From: CAZAMP01 sp964486455
Lineage (GTDB): Bacteria; Eisenbacteria; RBG-16-71-46; CAZAMP01
Direction: 5' to 3'
NCBI GenBank assembly: GCA_964486455.1
Contig: CAZAMP010000021.1
Span: forward strand, 1 to 64,000
DNA length: 64,000 nt
The position numbers and the translations under genes are program-made. Each line of letters opens with the position of its first letter. The stretch's first letter is position 1. The notes below the pieces were generated by a model. The model was not told the DNA's origin. It searched no databases and saw only the letters and a program-made list of their open reading frames with translations. Positions 16,644 through 25,635 of this stretch are shown piece after piece.

Positions 16644-17383
16644 AGAATCAGTATCTGGGTGACATCAACGACTATCGAAAATACGGGCTCATTCGCTGCC
16701 TCATGTCGGACCAACTCCGCGTGACCGTCTGTTGGATGCTCACCCCGGATGACGGGCGCTCCGACGGCGGCAAGCTCTCGTACCTGGATCAGCCCGATCG
16801 GTGGCGACGATTCGATCCATCTCTTTACGACGGCCTTCGGGAGATCGTTTCCAGGACCACCCGGAGGGGAGCTCCGAGAGACCTGGACGAATTGCAGACG
16901 TCGGGCATTCTCGATGGCTGCCGCTTTCACGACATGGAACTGGGTGATGGGCGCGAGGATCGCGTCGACTTCTTCATTGCTCTCGAGCCCAGGCTCAGCG
17001 ATACGGATCTGTTGTTCTTCGACCCGGACAACGGACTCGAGGTCCCGAGCACGGGAAAGGGGCGGCGTGGGTCGTCGAAGTATCTGTATTGGGACGAAGC
17101 GGCGCGCTTCTTCGCCGGCGGCACGTCACTCCTGATCTACCAGCACATCCCGCGCGTCAAACGACGTCCGTATGCGGAAGGCTTGCTCGCCCGCTGTCGC
17201 GCGGAGACCGGAGCCCGGCACGTCTACGCGCTGCAAACGTCGTCGGTGCTCTTCCTACTCGCTGCACAACCACCGCACGTGGCGGCGATCGAGCGAGGTC
17301 TTCGGGCCGTGGACGAGGTCTGGGCGGATCAGATCGAGCTGCTCGACCGCTTCGCGCCAGGCAAGGCCGCGCACACTTTCTGA
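16640..17383 (+). CDS. conserved protein of unknown function (MKNQYxGDxNDYRKYGL family)
   Basis: The 247-residue protein starts at TTG 16640. The family start KNQYLGDINDYRKYGLIR follows directly and GGAG lies upstream. Conserved-looking blocks are VCWMLTPDDGRSDGGKLSYL, LLFFDPDNGLEVPSTGKG, YLYWDEAARFFAGG, LLIYQHIPRVKRRPY and YALQTSSVLFLLAAQPPH. The FFDPDNG block after a hydrophobic strand recalls motif IV of Rossmann enzymes. I know this as a recurring hypothetical family without an assigned reaction. Confidence 0.65.
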   Translation: MKNQYLGDINDYRKYGLIRCLMSDQLRVTVCWMLTPDDGRSDGGKLSYLDQPDRWRRFDPSLYDGLREIVSRTTRRGAPRDLDELQTSGILDGCRFHDMELGDGREDRVDFFIALEPRLSDTDLLFFDPDNGLEVPSTGKGRRGSSKYLYWDEAARFFAGGTSLLIYQHIPRVKRRPYAEGLLARCRAETGARHVYALQTSSVLFLLAAQPPHVAAIERGLRAVDEVWADQIELLDRFAPGKAAHTF

Positions 17384-17400
17384 TCGGAGGTTGAACGCAA

Positions 17401-18152
17401 TGGATATCTGGAAGTTCTACGACATCACGCATCGAGAGCACTCCTTCTGCAATCCCATGTCCCGGGGAAGTTTCGATCAACTCATCGACCTGCTTCGACT
17501 GCCCGCGGGGGCCCGCGTCGTCGATATCGCGAGCGGCAAGGGAGAGTTCCTCATTCGGCTCGCGGAGCGATACGAGATTTCGGGGATCGGGATCGATATC
17601 TCGTCGTACTTCATTGCCGACTCGGAAAGGGAGCGCGAACAACGTGTGCCCGAGGCCGACATCACGTTCAAGGAGATGAATGGAAAGGATTTCGTGCCCG
17701 ATACGCCCGAGAGCTTCGACCTGGCGGCATGCATCGGCGCGGATTGGATCTTCGGCGGCCACAGGAAGACGATCGAAGCGCTCAAACGAATGACCGTTCC
17801 GGGCGGGTGGATCATCGCCGGCGCGCCCTACTGGCTTCAGACACCGCCCGCCGAGTACCTGAAGGTGACCGACTGCAAAGCCGACATGTGCGGCACGCAC
17901 GTGGGAAACGTGAGCGCGGGCGAGGAACTCGGTTTGCGCCTCGCATACACGTTGGTCAGCAAGCCGGGTGACTGGGATCGCTACGAGGGGCTCCAGTGGT
18001 ACGCGGCCGGAGAGTTTGCGAGAAGCAACCCGGATGATGCCGACGTTCCCGAACTGATTGAGCGAGTCGATAGAGAGAAGATCGCCTATCTGAAATGGGG
18101 AAGGGACACGATCAACTGGGCGGTCTACGCTTTCAGGCGGCCGTTGGATTGA
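17401..18152 (+). CDS. class I SAM-dependent methyltransferase
   Basis: The 250-residue protein has motif I VVDIASGKGEFLIRLAE near residue 40, GIGIDISSYFIADS, motif IV FDLAACIGADWIFGGH and MTVPGGWIIAGAPYW. Its start WKFYDITHREHSFCNPMS is typical of a subgroup common in soil bacteria and archaea. Target unknown. It lies 17 nt after the preceding gene. Confidence 0.85.
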
Positions 18153-18286
18153 CGGTTTCCGAAACTGCGGACGTGACGTTGACCGTACCTCTCCCACCAC
18201 ACGCGAGGCGGACGGACAAGCAGGGGTGAGAGACTGGACTACGGTGAGATACAAGAGTATCCGCTAGCACCGGTGCCGGATCATCC

Positions 18287-18367
18287 CCGGGCGGCATTCT
18301 CATCGTCGACAACCTTCTGTGGAGCGGCAGACGCCGGCTGGGTATCCAGTGTTGTTCCCATTCGTGA
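18287..18367 (+). pseudogene. fossil fragment of an O-methyltransferase
   Basis: In the 265-nt gap between two genes, one frame reads PGGILIVDNLLWSGRR and stops at TGA 18365-18367. PGGxxxxDNxLWSGR is the characteristic end of strand 5 in class I O-methyltransferases of the CCoAOMT/caffeoyl type. Nothing else of the domain is recognisable nearby. The rest of the gap shows no gene. Confidence 0.35.
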
Positions 18368-18417
18368 CGGGTTGCTCGTGTCGTACAAACACAGACCGAC
18401 GTTGGCAGGCGAATCCG

Positions 18418-19239
18418 ATGGTAACGGAACTTCCGCAGCGTGACTTCCGGGTGGTCCGACCGCTACTAGGGCCGGACTTCGCGTATCCGGAAGCCCTCTC
18501 GGTTGTCGAGGGAACGAACCCCGGCTGGGTATTCACCGACGATTCCGCATCGCCGCGAACGGCACTGATCTGGTCGAAGGGAATCGAGGGGTTCTATCTG
18601 GTCGGGATCGCGCGGAATTCCCGGTTCCTAACAGCTTTGGATGCCTTTGTCGACCGCGTCGTCACGCCTCGGGCCATGCAGCTCGGGCTCCGCTGGTTCG
18701 AAGTGAACGGAGCGGACGAGAGCTGGGGACCGGTCATCGAGAAGACGTTCAGGGCCCGCAAAATCCATCGCAGTGCTCAGGTCGTCTTCAGAATGCCGGA
18801 GGTCGATCAGGATCCACCCGCCCACGAGGACGATCGCGGCGTCCGCTTCGTAGACGAGGACCTGCTGCACGATCGAAGCATCGAGAACCGGGCGTTCCTG
18901 CGTTCCAAGATCGAGTCCTACTGGGAATCGACGGACGCGTATCTGCAGGCCGGCATTGGATGTTGTGTCGTTCAGCGAAACCAAATCGTCAGCCTGTGCT
19001 TTTCGGCGTTCGTGGCGGGATGCACACACGTCGTGGATATCGAGACGATCCCGGAGTTCAGGCGACGTCGCGTCGCCGAGCGAGTCGGCCGGGCCTATGC
19101 CGACGCCTGTCGGGCACGTAGCCTGACCCTCCATTGGGACTGCATGCGGGACAATGCGCCCTCCATGCGGTTGGCGGAAAAGCTGGGGCTACGGAAGGTT
19201 CGCGAGTACGCTTTGTACAGCTTCAGGCTCTCGGAGTGA
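18418..19239 (+). CDS. GNAT family N-acetyltransferase
   Basis: The 273-residue protein has an N-terminal domain (YPEALSVVEGTNPGWVFTDD) followed by a C-terminal GNAT core. In the core, THVVDIETIPEFRRRRVAERV, then GRAYADACR, forms the acetyl-CoA-binding motif A, and NAPSMRLAEKLGLRKVREYA is motif B. The same two-part layout occurs in the gene at 19801-20631, so these are likely paralogues. ATG 18418 chosen. Substrate unknown. Confidence 0.75.
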   Translation: MVTELPQRDFRVVRPLLGPDFAYPEALSVVEGTNPGWVFTDDSASPRTALIWSKGIEGFYLVGIARNSRFLTALDAFVDRVVTPRAMQLGLRWFEVNGADESWGPVIEKTFRARKIHRSAQVVFRMPEVDQDPPAHEDDRGVRFVDEDLLHDRSIENRAFLRSKIESYWESTDAYLQAGIGCCVVQRNQIVSLCFSAFVAGCTHVVDIETIPEFRRRRVAERVGRAYADACRARSLTLHWDCMRDNAPSMRLAEKLGLRKVREYALYSFRLSE

Positions 19240-19273
19240 GTCGATGGTGTGACGACAGCGATGCGGAGGGATG

Positions 19274-19804
19274 ATGGAGCTCGAGACCAAGCGGCTTCTT
19301 CTGCGCACGATGACGATTGACGATGTGGATGATCTTCTGCGGATCTTCTCCGATCCCAAGGTAATGGCGTCGTTCGGCGGAATGCTGTTCGAGCGACCCC
19401 AGATGGTGCGGTGGGTCGAGCGGAACCTCTCCCATCAGAATGAACACGGATATGGCTTGTTCTCGATCATCATCAAGGAGGACGGTGAGCTGATTGGCGA
19501 CTGCGGACTCGAGCACATGACGATCGACGGCTCTCAGGAGGTCGAGATCGGATACGACGTGCGGAGTGACTACTGGAACCGTGGACTGGCGACGGAAGCT
19601 GCTCGCGCGGTCCGCGACTTCGCGTTCCGGGATCTGAACCTCGACGGCGTCATCAGTCTGATCCGACCGGAGAACGTCGCGTCCCGAAAGGTCGCCGAGA
19701 AGATCGGAATGACGAAGGAAAGAGAGATTCTGCGAGACGATCGGACGTACTGGGTCTACTCGCGCGCTCGGGATCTGCCGGACGGGAACTTCGAGGAGTC
19801 ATGA
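19274..19804 (+). CDS. GNAT family N-acetyltransferase (RimJ/RimL-like)
   Basis: The 176-residue protein begins ELETKRLLLRTMTIDDVDDL, the usual RimJ/RimL-type start. It continues to IGYDVRSDYWNRGLATEAAR (motif A) and RPENVASRKVAEKIGMTKER (motif B). It may acetylate a protein N terminus or a small amine. The alternative ATG is 3 nt upstream. It overlaps the next gene by 4 nt. Confidence 0.85.
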   Translation: MELETKRLLLRTMTIDDVDDLLRIFSDPKVMASFGGMLFERPQMVRWVERNLSHQNEHGYGLFSIIIKEDGELIGDCGLEHMTIDGSQEVEIGYDVRSDYWNRGLATEAARAVRDFAFRDLNLDGVISLIRPENVASRKVAEKIGMTKEREILRDDRTYWVYSRARDLPDGNFEES

Positions 19805-20631
19805 TGATCCACGAACTCGAGCCGTCCGCGTTCTCATCGGTCGAGCCTATCTTTGCCGGACCAGAGCGCTACGTGCCCGCTCTCTCCGTCCTTCGAGAGC
19901 GTTTCCCCGGAAGGGTGTTCGCGGATGATCCGCGGGCGCCGTCGTGCGCCATCGTCTGGGCGCTGACGCGCTGGGCGTACATCGATGGGGAGGCGAACGC
20001 GGCCTTTCTCGCAGAGCTGACGGGTTTCCTGGAGACGATCGTATTTCCGCTGAGCCTGGATCTGGGGCGTCCGTGGTTCGAGCTCTATGCGAACCCGTCC
20101 TCCGTTTGGCGATGCGCCTTGGACGAGACGCTTTCATGTTTCGAGCCCGAAACACACGAGGAGAGCACCTACACGTTCGATAGTGACGCGTACACCAGAC
20201 TCCGTAGAGAGTCGGCAGCTCCGGACGGCATGGCGCTATTCGCGGCGGAATATCCGATCGTTCCGGAGGATCTGCGCGCACATGATTCGATGAGGCAGGA
20301 TTGCGCTGCTCTCTCCACGTTCGGCTTCGAGCTTCGCGACGGGCACCGGGTGATATCGGTCTGTCGGGCAAACGGATTCGCGGCCGGCCGGGAGTTCATG
20401 GTCGATGTCGAGACACCCGATCCGTCGGCGCGGGGCCAGGGATACTCGACCCTGACGGCGACCGCGCTAATGGACCACGCGATCGCCGAAGGACTCGATC
20501 CGCTCTGGGAGACAACCGAGTTCAATGCACCCTCCCAGCGTCTCGCCCGAAAGCTGGGGTTCACGCCGGGGGACCCGTACCCAGTCTACTGCATGGATGC
20601 CCGACGCGCGCGGCGACCGAGGCAAGACTAG
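19801..20631 (+). CDS. GNAT family N-acetyltransferase
   Basis: The 276-residue protein has an N-terminal half with ALSVLRERFPGRVFADDP (compare the similar region in the 18418 gene). A C-terminal GNAT core follows with FMVDVETPDPSARGQGYSTL, then TATALMDHAI, as motif A, and NAPSQRLARKLGFTPGDPYP as motif B. ATGA overlap with the upstream acetyltransferase indicates a coupled pair. Confidence 0.78.
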   Translation: MMIHELEPSAFSSVEPIFAGPERYVPALSVLRERFPGRVFADDPRAPSCAIVWALTRWAYIDGEANAAFLAELTGFLETIVFPLSLDLGRPWFELYANPSSVWRCALDETLSCFEPETHEESTYTFDSDAYTRLRRESAAPDGMALFAAEYPIVPEDLRAHDSMRQDCAALSTFGFELRDGHRVISVCRANGFAAGREFMVDVETPDPSARGQGYSTLTATALMDHAIAEGLDPLWETTEFNAPSQRLARKLGFTPGDPYPVYCMDARRARRPRQD

Positions 20632-20641
20632 GGGGCAATTG

Positions 20642-21217
20642 ATGTCCACGGGTGGTTCCGTCGTATTCGAGACACGGCGGCTCTCGATCCGCTCGGCTCG
20701 AACCGGTGATGCCGATATCATCCTCGACCTCTGGACGCATCCGAAGGTGATGGCGAATGTGGGTTTTCCGCAGGGACTCCGTGTGACGCGGGAGGAGATT
20801 GTGACGCGCATCGAGTCGCAGGGCGAGTCCGTCTTCGATCAGCTGCTGATCGTCGAGATCAAGAATCCGATCCAGGCGATCGGTGAGTGCAACCTGCATC
20901 GCCCGAACGATGACGGCGTGGCCTCGACGGATGTGAAGATCCTGCCGGCGTGCTGGGGGAACAAGTTCGGTGTGGAAGTGAAGCAAGGACTTCTCGACTA
21001 TTTGTTCACGAACACGGACTGCGCCGCGGTCGAGGCTACGCCGAACGTGGACAACATTGCCTCCATCAAGATGCAGGAAGCTGTCGGGGGCGTTCGCATC
21101 GGAGAGACCACCTATCACTTCCCGGAGAGCATGCGCGACTACACGACGCCGGTGCACCACTACATCTATCGCGTCTACAGATCGTATTGGGAGCAGGGAA
21201 GCCACAAAACGGGATGA
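20642..21217 (+). CDS. GNAT family N-acetyltransferase
   Basis: The 191-residue protein has a RimJ/RimL-type N terminus (VVFETRRLSIRSARTGDADI) and DVKILPACWGNKFGVEVKQG (variant motif A), then TPNVDNIASIKMQEAVGGVR (motif B). It is the third acetyltransferase gene in a row. Its acceptor is unknown. Confidence 0.78.
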   Translation: MSTGGSVVFETRRLSIRSARTGDADIILDLWTHPKVMANVGFPQGLRVTREEIVTRIESQGESVFDQLLIVEIKNPIQAIGECNLHRPNDDGVASTDVKILPACWGNKFGVEVKQGLLDYLFTNTDCAAVEATPNVDNIASIKMQEAVGGVRIGETTYHFPESMRDYTTPVHHYIYRVYRSYWEQGSHKTG

Positions 21218-21218
21218 T

Positions 21219-22046
21219 ATGGCAATGGAATCGGGACGAAACGAAATCATCGATTCGCATGTCCATCTGAGCAAGCTGGACCGGGAGGATGCGCGGTTCG
21301 CCGACATTCGCGACGCGCTTCTCGAGTCGATGCGGCAGATTGGAACCGCGTATTCCTTCGTGCTGGCCGATAGTGAGCCCGACACGCCCGTATCGGACCT
21401 CGAAACGACGCTGGCGTTAGTGAGAGATCATCCGAAGATCCCGATGCTCGGCTCGATCAGCCCCTTTGCGGAGGATCGCGTCGCCATTCTCGCGCGCCTG
21501 GATGGCTTGGCGACGACACGCGAGATCATCGGGGTGAAGCTCTACCCGGGTTTCGAGGAGTTCTATCCGGATGATGAGCGGTGTCACGCCATCTACGAAC
21601 TGTGCGTGCGGCACGACATGCCGGTACTCTTCCATTCCGGAGAGTCGATGGGCGAGCCGTGGCGAGAAGCATACAATCACCCGATCGAGATCGCGAACAC
21701 GGCGATGCGGTTCCCGGCGCTGAAGATTATCATCGCGCACTTCTCCTACCCGCACTTCGCTGAAGCGCGCGAGGCGATCATCGGGCATCCGAACATCTAT
21801 GGGGACATCTCGGGTCTGGCGCACCCGGAAGTGGTGGAGCGCTGCGGAAAGGAGACAATCCGCGAAACACTCGAGTCCGTCATGTCCGTAGCGCCGGAGA
21901 AGGTTCTCTTTGGGACCGACTGGCCAATTTGCAGCGTGGCGGACCATCTAGAGTTGGTGGCGTCTCTTCGGATCTCCGATGAAAAGAAATCGTGGTTACT
22001 TGGTGGAAACGCGCGGCGTCTCTTCGGCTTGAAGGAGGATGCGTGA
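21219..22046 (+). CDS. amidohydrolase family (Amidohydro_2/TIM-barrel) metal hydrolase
   Basis: The 275-residue protein has the metal ligands expected of a TIM-barrel amidohydrolase: HxH in IIDSHVHLSK, a His in MPVLFHSGESMGEPW, a His in KIIIAHFSYPHFAE and the Asp in VLFGTDWPICSVADH. Position of the Lys or Glu bridge is suggested by IIGVKLYPGF. Likely hydrolyses or decarboxylates a small substrate. It overlaps the epimerase gene as GTGA. Confidence 0.82.
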   Translation: MAMESGRNEIIDSHVHLSKLDREDARFADIRDALLESMRQIGTAYSFVLADSEPDTPVSDLETTLALVRDHPKIPMLGSISPFAEDRVAILARLDGLATTREIIGVKLYPGFEEFYPDDERCHAIYELCVRHDMPVLFHSGESMGEPWREAYNHPIEIANTAMRFPALKIIIAHFSYPHFAEAREAIIGHPNIYGDISGLAHPEVVERCGKETIRETLESVMSVAPEKVLFGTDWPICSVADHLELVASLRISDEKKSWLLGGNARRLFGLKEDA

Positions 22047-23131
22047 GGGTTCTCGTCATCGGAGGAACGGCCTTCATCGGTCCCCAGGTGGTGACACGAC
22101 TCATCGACCTCGGTCACTCGGTTGCTCTGCTCAATCGGGGTCGTACGCCGGTCGACCTGCCCGAATCCGTTCAACGCATTCGGTCTCCGGCTGAGCGGCT
22201 CGGGGATCGCGGCTACCTTTCGACCCTTCGAGACCGCATTCGGGAGTTCGACCCGGATGTGGTGCTGGACATGATCGCCGTGGTCGAGTCGGATGCGACC
22301 GCGCTCATGGAATCGTTTCGGAACTTGGCGGGCCGAGTCGTGGTCATCAGCAGTCAGGACGTCTATCGCGCCTACGGTGTCCTCATCGGCGTGGAGACGG
22401 GACCCATCGAACCGGTCCCGTTCGATGAGACCGGTCCGCTCAGATCGGGGCGCTATCCGTATCGCGCGGATACACCTCGGGAAACCGACGATCCTCGCGT
22501 TTGGATGGACGACTACGACAAGATCCCGATCGAGAAGATCGTCATGAATGATCCGGACCTTCCGGGCACCGTGTTACGCCTTCCCATGGTCTATGGGCCG
22601 CGTGACAAGCAGCATCGCATGTTCGAGTATCTCAAGCGCATGCTGGACGGTCGCCCCGCGATTCTCCTGGAGAAGGCGGTGTCGCGATGGCGATGGACCC
22701 GCGCCTACGTCGAGAACGTTGCCGACGCCATCGTCCTGGCTGTCACCCGTGAGGAGGCCACCGGGCGGATCTACAACGTTGGTGAGCCGGAGACACTCAC
22801 GACACGCGAATGGGTCGAGCGGATCGCGGCGGCGATGGAATGGAGCGGCGACATCATCGAAGTGGCGGGGGAGACACTCCCGGAAGCGCTGCGGGCCCAG
22901 GGTCGAACGGACCAGGACCTGGTTACGCAATCGAACCGCATCCGTGAAGATCTCGGATATGCGGAACGGGTCGAGTTGACGGAGGCGATCGCTCGGACCG
23001 TGGCATGGGAGAGAGATAACCCGCCGGCGGAAGAGCACGCGCCCAAGCTGGACTACGAGGCGGAGGATGCCGTGCTCGCCGGTATCAGTCGGCCTGATCC
23101 CGACGACACCGGAGATGAGGCGATCACCTGA
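22043..23131 (+). CDS. NAD-dependent epimerase/dehydratase (extended SDR family)
   Basis: The 362-residue protein starts at GTG 22043 after AAGGAGG and opens with the Rossmann motif VLVIGGTAFIGPQVVTRL (GGTxFIG). It continues with VVVISSQDVYRAYG and the region DDYDKIPIEKIVM in place of the classical YxxxK. TVLRLPMVYGPRDKQHRMFE and GRIYNVGEPETLTTREWVER are typical of nucleotide-sugar epimerases. The catalytic Tyr-Lys pair is atypical, so the reaction is uncertain. Confidence 0.8.
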   Translation: MRVLVIGGTAFIGPQVVTRLIDLGHSVALLNRGRTPVDLPESVQRIRSPAERLGDRGYLSTLRDRIREFDPDVVLDMIAVVESDATALMESFRNLAGRVVVISSQDVYRAYGVLIGVETGPIEPVPFDETGPLRSGRYPYRADTPRETDDPRVWMDDYDKIPIEKIVMNDPDLPGTVLRLPMVYGPRDKQHRMFEYLKRMLDGRPAILLEKAVSRWRWTRAYVENVADAIVLAVTREEATGRIYNVGEPETLTTREWVERIAAAMEWSGDIIEVAGETLPEALRAQGRTDQDLVTQSNRIREDLGYAERVELTEAIARTVAWERDNPPAEEHAPKLDYEAEDAVLAGISRPDPDDTGDEAIT

Positions 23132-23290
23132 ACCGTCAGCGGAGCGACGCGGAGGCTTCCGTCGTGGACGGAGACGATCGAGAAATCGCCAGAGGAAGCG
23201 GATCATTCGCGAAGAGCAGGCTTCGGCTCTCGTCTGAAGTCGGATATCGTTGATCCCGATCGGATACGGTCGAAAGGCGGGTCTAGGCAG

Positions 23291-23632
23291 ATGAACGCAA
23301 TGAGCAGAAGCAGGAGTGGTCGTCCGTGGGTGCTGGCCGTCGTGTTGTTGGCGACGGTCGTGCTCGTGGGCGCGTGTGCAACGGTGGGGAGAGACTTTCC
23401 CGTTTCTCAGGTGTCCGGAATCCGCATCGGCGAGACGACGAGGGACGAGATCCGGACGATGTTCGGCCCTCCGTGGCGGGTCGGGATCGAAGACGGCCAG
23501 CGCACGTGGACGTACGGCAAGTACAGCTACCGATTGTTCGGAGAGGCGAGCACACAGGACCTGGTCGTTCGCTTCGATGCTGACGGTGTCGTCGCGTCCT
23601 ACACCTTCAACACGACCGAACACAGGGAGTGA
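23291..23632 (+). CDS. SmpA/OmlA-like lipoprotein
   Basis: The 113-residue protein has a signal peptide ending at lipobox LVGACA. A compact SmpA/OmlA (BamE-like) domain follows: IRIGETTRDEIRTMFGPPWR, then QRTWTYGKYSY and VVRFDADGVVASYTFN. BamE-type lipoproteins work at the outer membrane in beta-barrel assembly, but many paralogues have no known role. Confidence 0.75.
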   Translation: MNAMSRSRSGRPWVLAVVLLATVVLVGACATVGRDFPVSQVSGIRIGETTRDEIRTMFGPPWRVGIEDGQRTWTYGKYSYRLFGEASTQDLVVRFDADGVVASYTFNTTEHRE

Positions 23633-23635
23633 TCC

Positions 23636-24100
23636 GTGTCGAGCGACTACGCGTACAAGGGGGCCGCCTCGTTGGTGAGGCTGCATGAGTATTACATGCG
23701 TGACTTTGTCGACGCCTGGCGTGCCGCGAAGGCGGCGCGAGTGGCCCTGCCGACGACCGACGACCCGGACTATGTGTCGCTCGAAACGGTTCTAGCGCAT
23801 GTTCTGCGCTCCGCGCGCGGCTACATGGTGTGGGTCTGCGAACAGCTCGATCTGCCCGACCCTGACATACGCTCCGCTCCAGAGACCGATGAGGCCGAGG
23901 CGGAGGCAGATGCGTACCTCGGACACGTGCTGGAACGATGGAGAACGCCGCTACTAGAGGTCCCCAGGCGGCAATTCGGGGACCGGGGCTATCGATCCGC
24001 ATGGGGTGTCGAGTATTGTATCGACGCGATGCTCGAGCACGCGGTCATGCATCCGATCCGTCACGCCGCACAGCTTCGGACTTTGCTGAGCAGCAAGTAG
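23636..24100 (+). CDS. DinB-like four-helix protein
   Basis: The 154-residue protein has a four-helix pattern. SLETVLAHVLRSARGYMVWV holds the first His and MLEHAVMHPIRHAAQLRTLL holds the last His pair, which matches the three-His metal site of DinB/YfiT proteins. GTG start behind AGGGAG. Possibly a thiol-dependent transferase. Substrate unknown. Confidence 0.7.
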   Translation: MSSDYAYKGAASLVRLHEYYMRDFVDAWRAAKAARVALPTTDDPDYVSLETVLAHVLRSARGYMVWVCEQLDLPDPDIRSAPETDEAEAEADAYLGHVLERWRTPLLEVPRRQFGDRGYRSAWGVEYCIDAMLEHAVMHPIRHAAQLRTLLSSK

Positions 24101-24202
24101 GGAAGAGGCATCTCTCCGAATTACATCCGTGAAACGATTCCGTACTCTGATACGAACTGTCCGTCGTCATGTGGCCGGTGAATTTCACGCGAGGGGGATC
24201 AA

Positions 24203-24664
24203 TTGACGAAGGGACCGGACTTTGACGTGGCGGCGGCCCACAAGCACTTTGCCGCGCACTGCTTCAACAAGGCCTGGGATCTGATCGATAAGACCGACCG
24301 GACACCGGAAGAGGACGCTGAGATGATTCGTCTCAATCAGGCGTCCCACTGGCACTGGACACAGCGCGACGACTGCAAGAAGGAGAACCTCTCGGTAGGC
24401 TACTGGCAGGCGTCCAGGATATACGCGATTCTGGGTGAGGCCGAGAACGCACGGAAGTATGGGGAGCTCTGTCTGTCACTGAGCGAGGGAGAAGACCCCT
24501 TCTATCTGGGGTATGCCTACGAAGCGCTCGCTCGGGCCGAGTCCGTCGCCGGCAATCGCGCCAAGATGAAGGAGCACCTCGCCGATGCGCGGCGCACTGC
24601 GGAGAAGGTGGAGAAGCCCGACTTCAAGGAGCCTCTCATCACCGATATCGACTCTATCAAGTAG
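24203..24664 (+). CDS. hypothetical protein with TPR-like helices
   Basis: The 153-residue protein starts at TTG behind GAGGGGG. It is all-helical with repeat-like pairs: NKAWDLIDKTDRTPEEDAEM, VGYWQASRIYAILGEAENAR (continuing KYGELCLSL) and LGYAYEALARAESVAGNRAK. The spacing of Ala, Gly and aromatic residues suggests tetratricopeptide-type repeats, so a protein-binding role is plausible. No catalytic motif seen. Confidence 0.65.
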   Translation: MTKGPDFDVAAAHKHFAAHCFNKAWDLIDKTDRTPEEDAEMIRLNQASHWHWTQRDDCKKENLSVGYWQASRIYAILGEAENARKYGELCLSLSEGEDPFYLGYAYEALARAESVAGNRAKMKEHLADARRTAEKVEKPDFKEPLITDIDSIK

Positions 24665-24746
24665 GGCGGACGGCTCGGAGCGAGCCCGGCGGGACCTATT
24701 ATCCGTACGAGTCCGAGTAGCCGGCTCAATGGCGAGGTGACGCGCG

Positions 24747-25019
24747 ATGGACGGACACGATGGCAGCGGCACGATGCGGATCAAGCTCTCGGAGGAGCGG
24801 CGGGACCGCGTGATTCGGTCGACCAAGGAGTTCTTCGCCGAGACGTTCGACGATGAGCTGAGCGACTATCGCGCGCAGCGCATCGTCGACTTCTTCACCA
24901 AAGAGCTCGGCCCTCCGGTCTACAATCAGGCGATCCGCGACGCGTACGGGTTCATCCAGGACAAGCTCAGCGACTTGGAGGGCGAGTTCTACGAGCCGGA
25001 CGAACCGTACTCGAGGTAG
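24747..25019 (+). CDS. DUF2164 family protein
   Basis: The 90-residue protein matches DUF2164: LSEERRDRVIRSTKEFFAET, DELSDYRAQRIVDFFTKELG and PPVYNQAIRDAYGFIQDKLS (continuing DLEGEFY). The family is small, cytosolic and of unknown function. It is the last gene of the + strand run. Confidence 0.85.
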   Translation: MDGHDGSGTMRIKLSEERRDRVIRSTKEFFAETFDDELSDYRAQRIVDFFTKELGPPVYNQAIRDAYGFIQDKLSDLEGEFYEPDEPYSR

Positions 25020-25110
25020 GCGGGAGAAGGGCCGTCCGGATCGCGCGCGAGGCGGTCGAACGGCCCATTCAAGGGTATGATCGTACTTCAGGGGTGGGCA
25101 CGTCTCGAGT

Positions 25111-25635
25111 CTACGGGCCCCACAGGTGATTGGTGTTGACCGGCTTCCCCATGAGCTTCAGATAGTAGAAGAGTTGCCCCTTGTGCTGCTGTAGATGCTG
25201 CACCATGCGAAGTAGCCGATGACCGAGAATCATGTCTTCGTTGTCCCACGGGGCCGGCGCCTTCTTGTTCGCGAGGGCTTCCTCGCCGCTTTCCTTCAGC
25301 ATCGCGAAGGAAATCTGCTTGTCCTCCTCGAGAAGCTTCTTTGCCTCGGTGACGCTGCTGACGGTCGGCAGCTTCTCGGCGGGGGGAAGCATATTCTCCG
25401 GTGACATGTCGTTCGGATCGAAGTCCTCCGGCAATCCCCAGTCGCCCGTGACGAATCCGCGGAAGCATTTGCCGCAGGCATCGGCCGTGTGCTTGAGAAC
25501 CTGTCCCGTGGTCATCCAGTTGTCGCCGGTGGCGGGCTTCCAGTCGAGATCGCTGTCCTCGACCATGTCCACGAGCCCCGCTGTGGAGGCATAGTTCGAT
25601 TCGACTTCGCGCGTGATCAGCTCCGTCCAACTCAT
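25111..25635 (-). CDS. DinB family protein
   Basis: The 174-residue protein shows an N-terminal helix (MSWTELITREVESNYASTAG), the first His in VLKHTADACGKCFRGFVTGD and a C-terminal helix with MVQHLQQHKGQLFYYLKLMG, which gives the second His pair of the DinB metal site. It has AAGGAG 6 nt before the ATG. It is complete, unlike the DinB gene at 15636. Confidence 0.78.
   Translation of the reverse strand: MSWTELITREVESNYASTAGLVDMVEDSDLDWKPATGDNWMTTGQVLKHTADACGKCFRGFVTGDWGLPEDFDPNDMSPENMLPPAEKLPTVSSVTEAKKLLEEDKQISFAMLKESGEEALANKKAPAPWDNEDMILGHRLLRMVQHLQQHKGQLFYYLKLMGKPVNTNHLWGP

Noticed and set aside
17157..18254. 365-codon open frame on the minus strand
   Set aside because: It is antisense to a methyltransferase with all motifs in place. 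Composition is that of a shadow frame.
39..25019. integron cassette array
   Set aside because: Gene content fits, but neighbouring genes overlap by 4 nt in several places and no repeated attC-like palindromes or integrase gene are seen.
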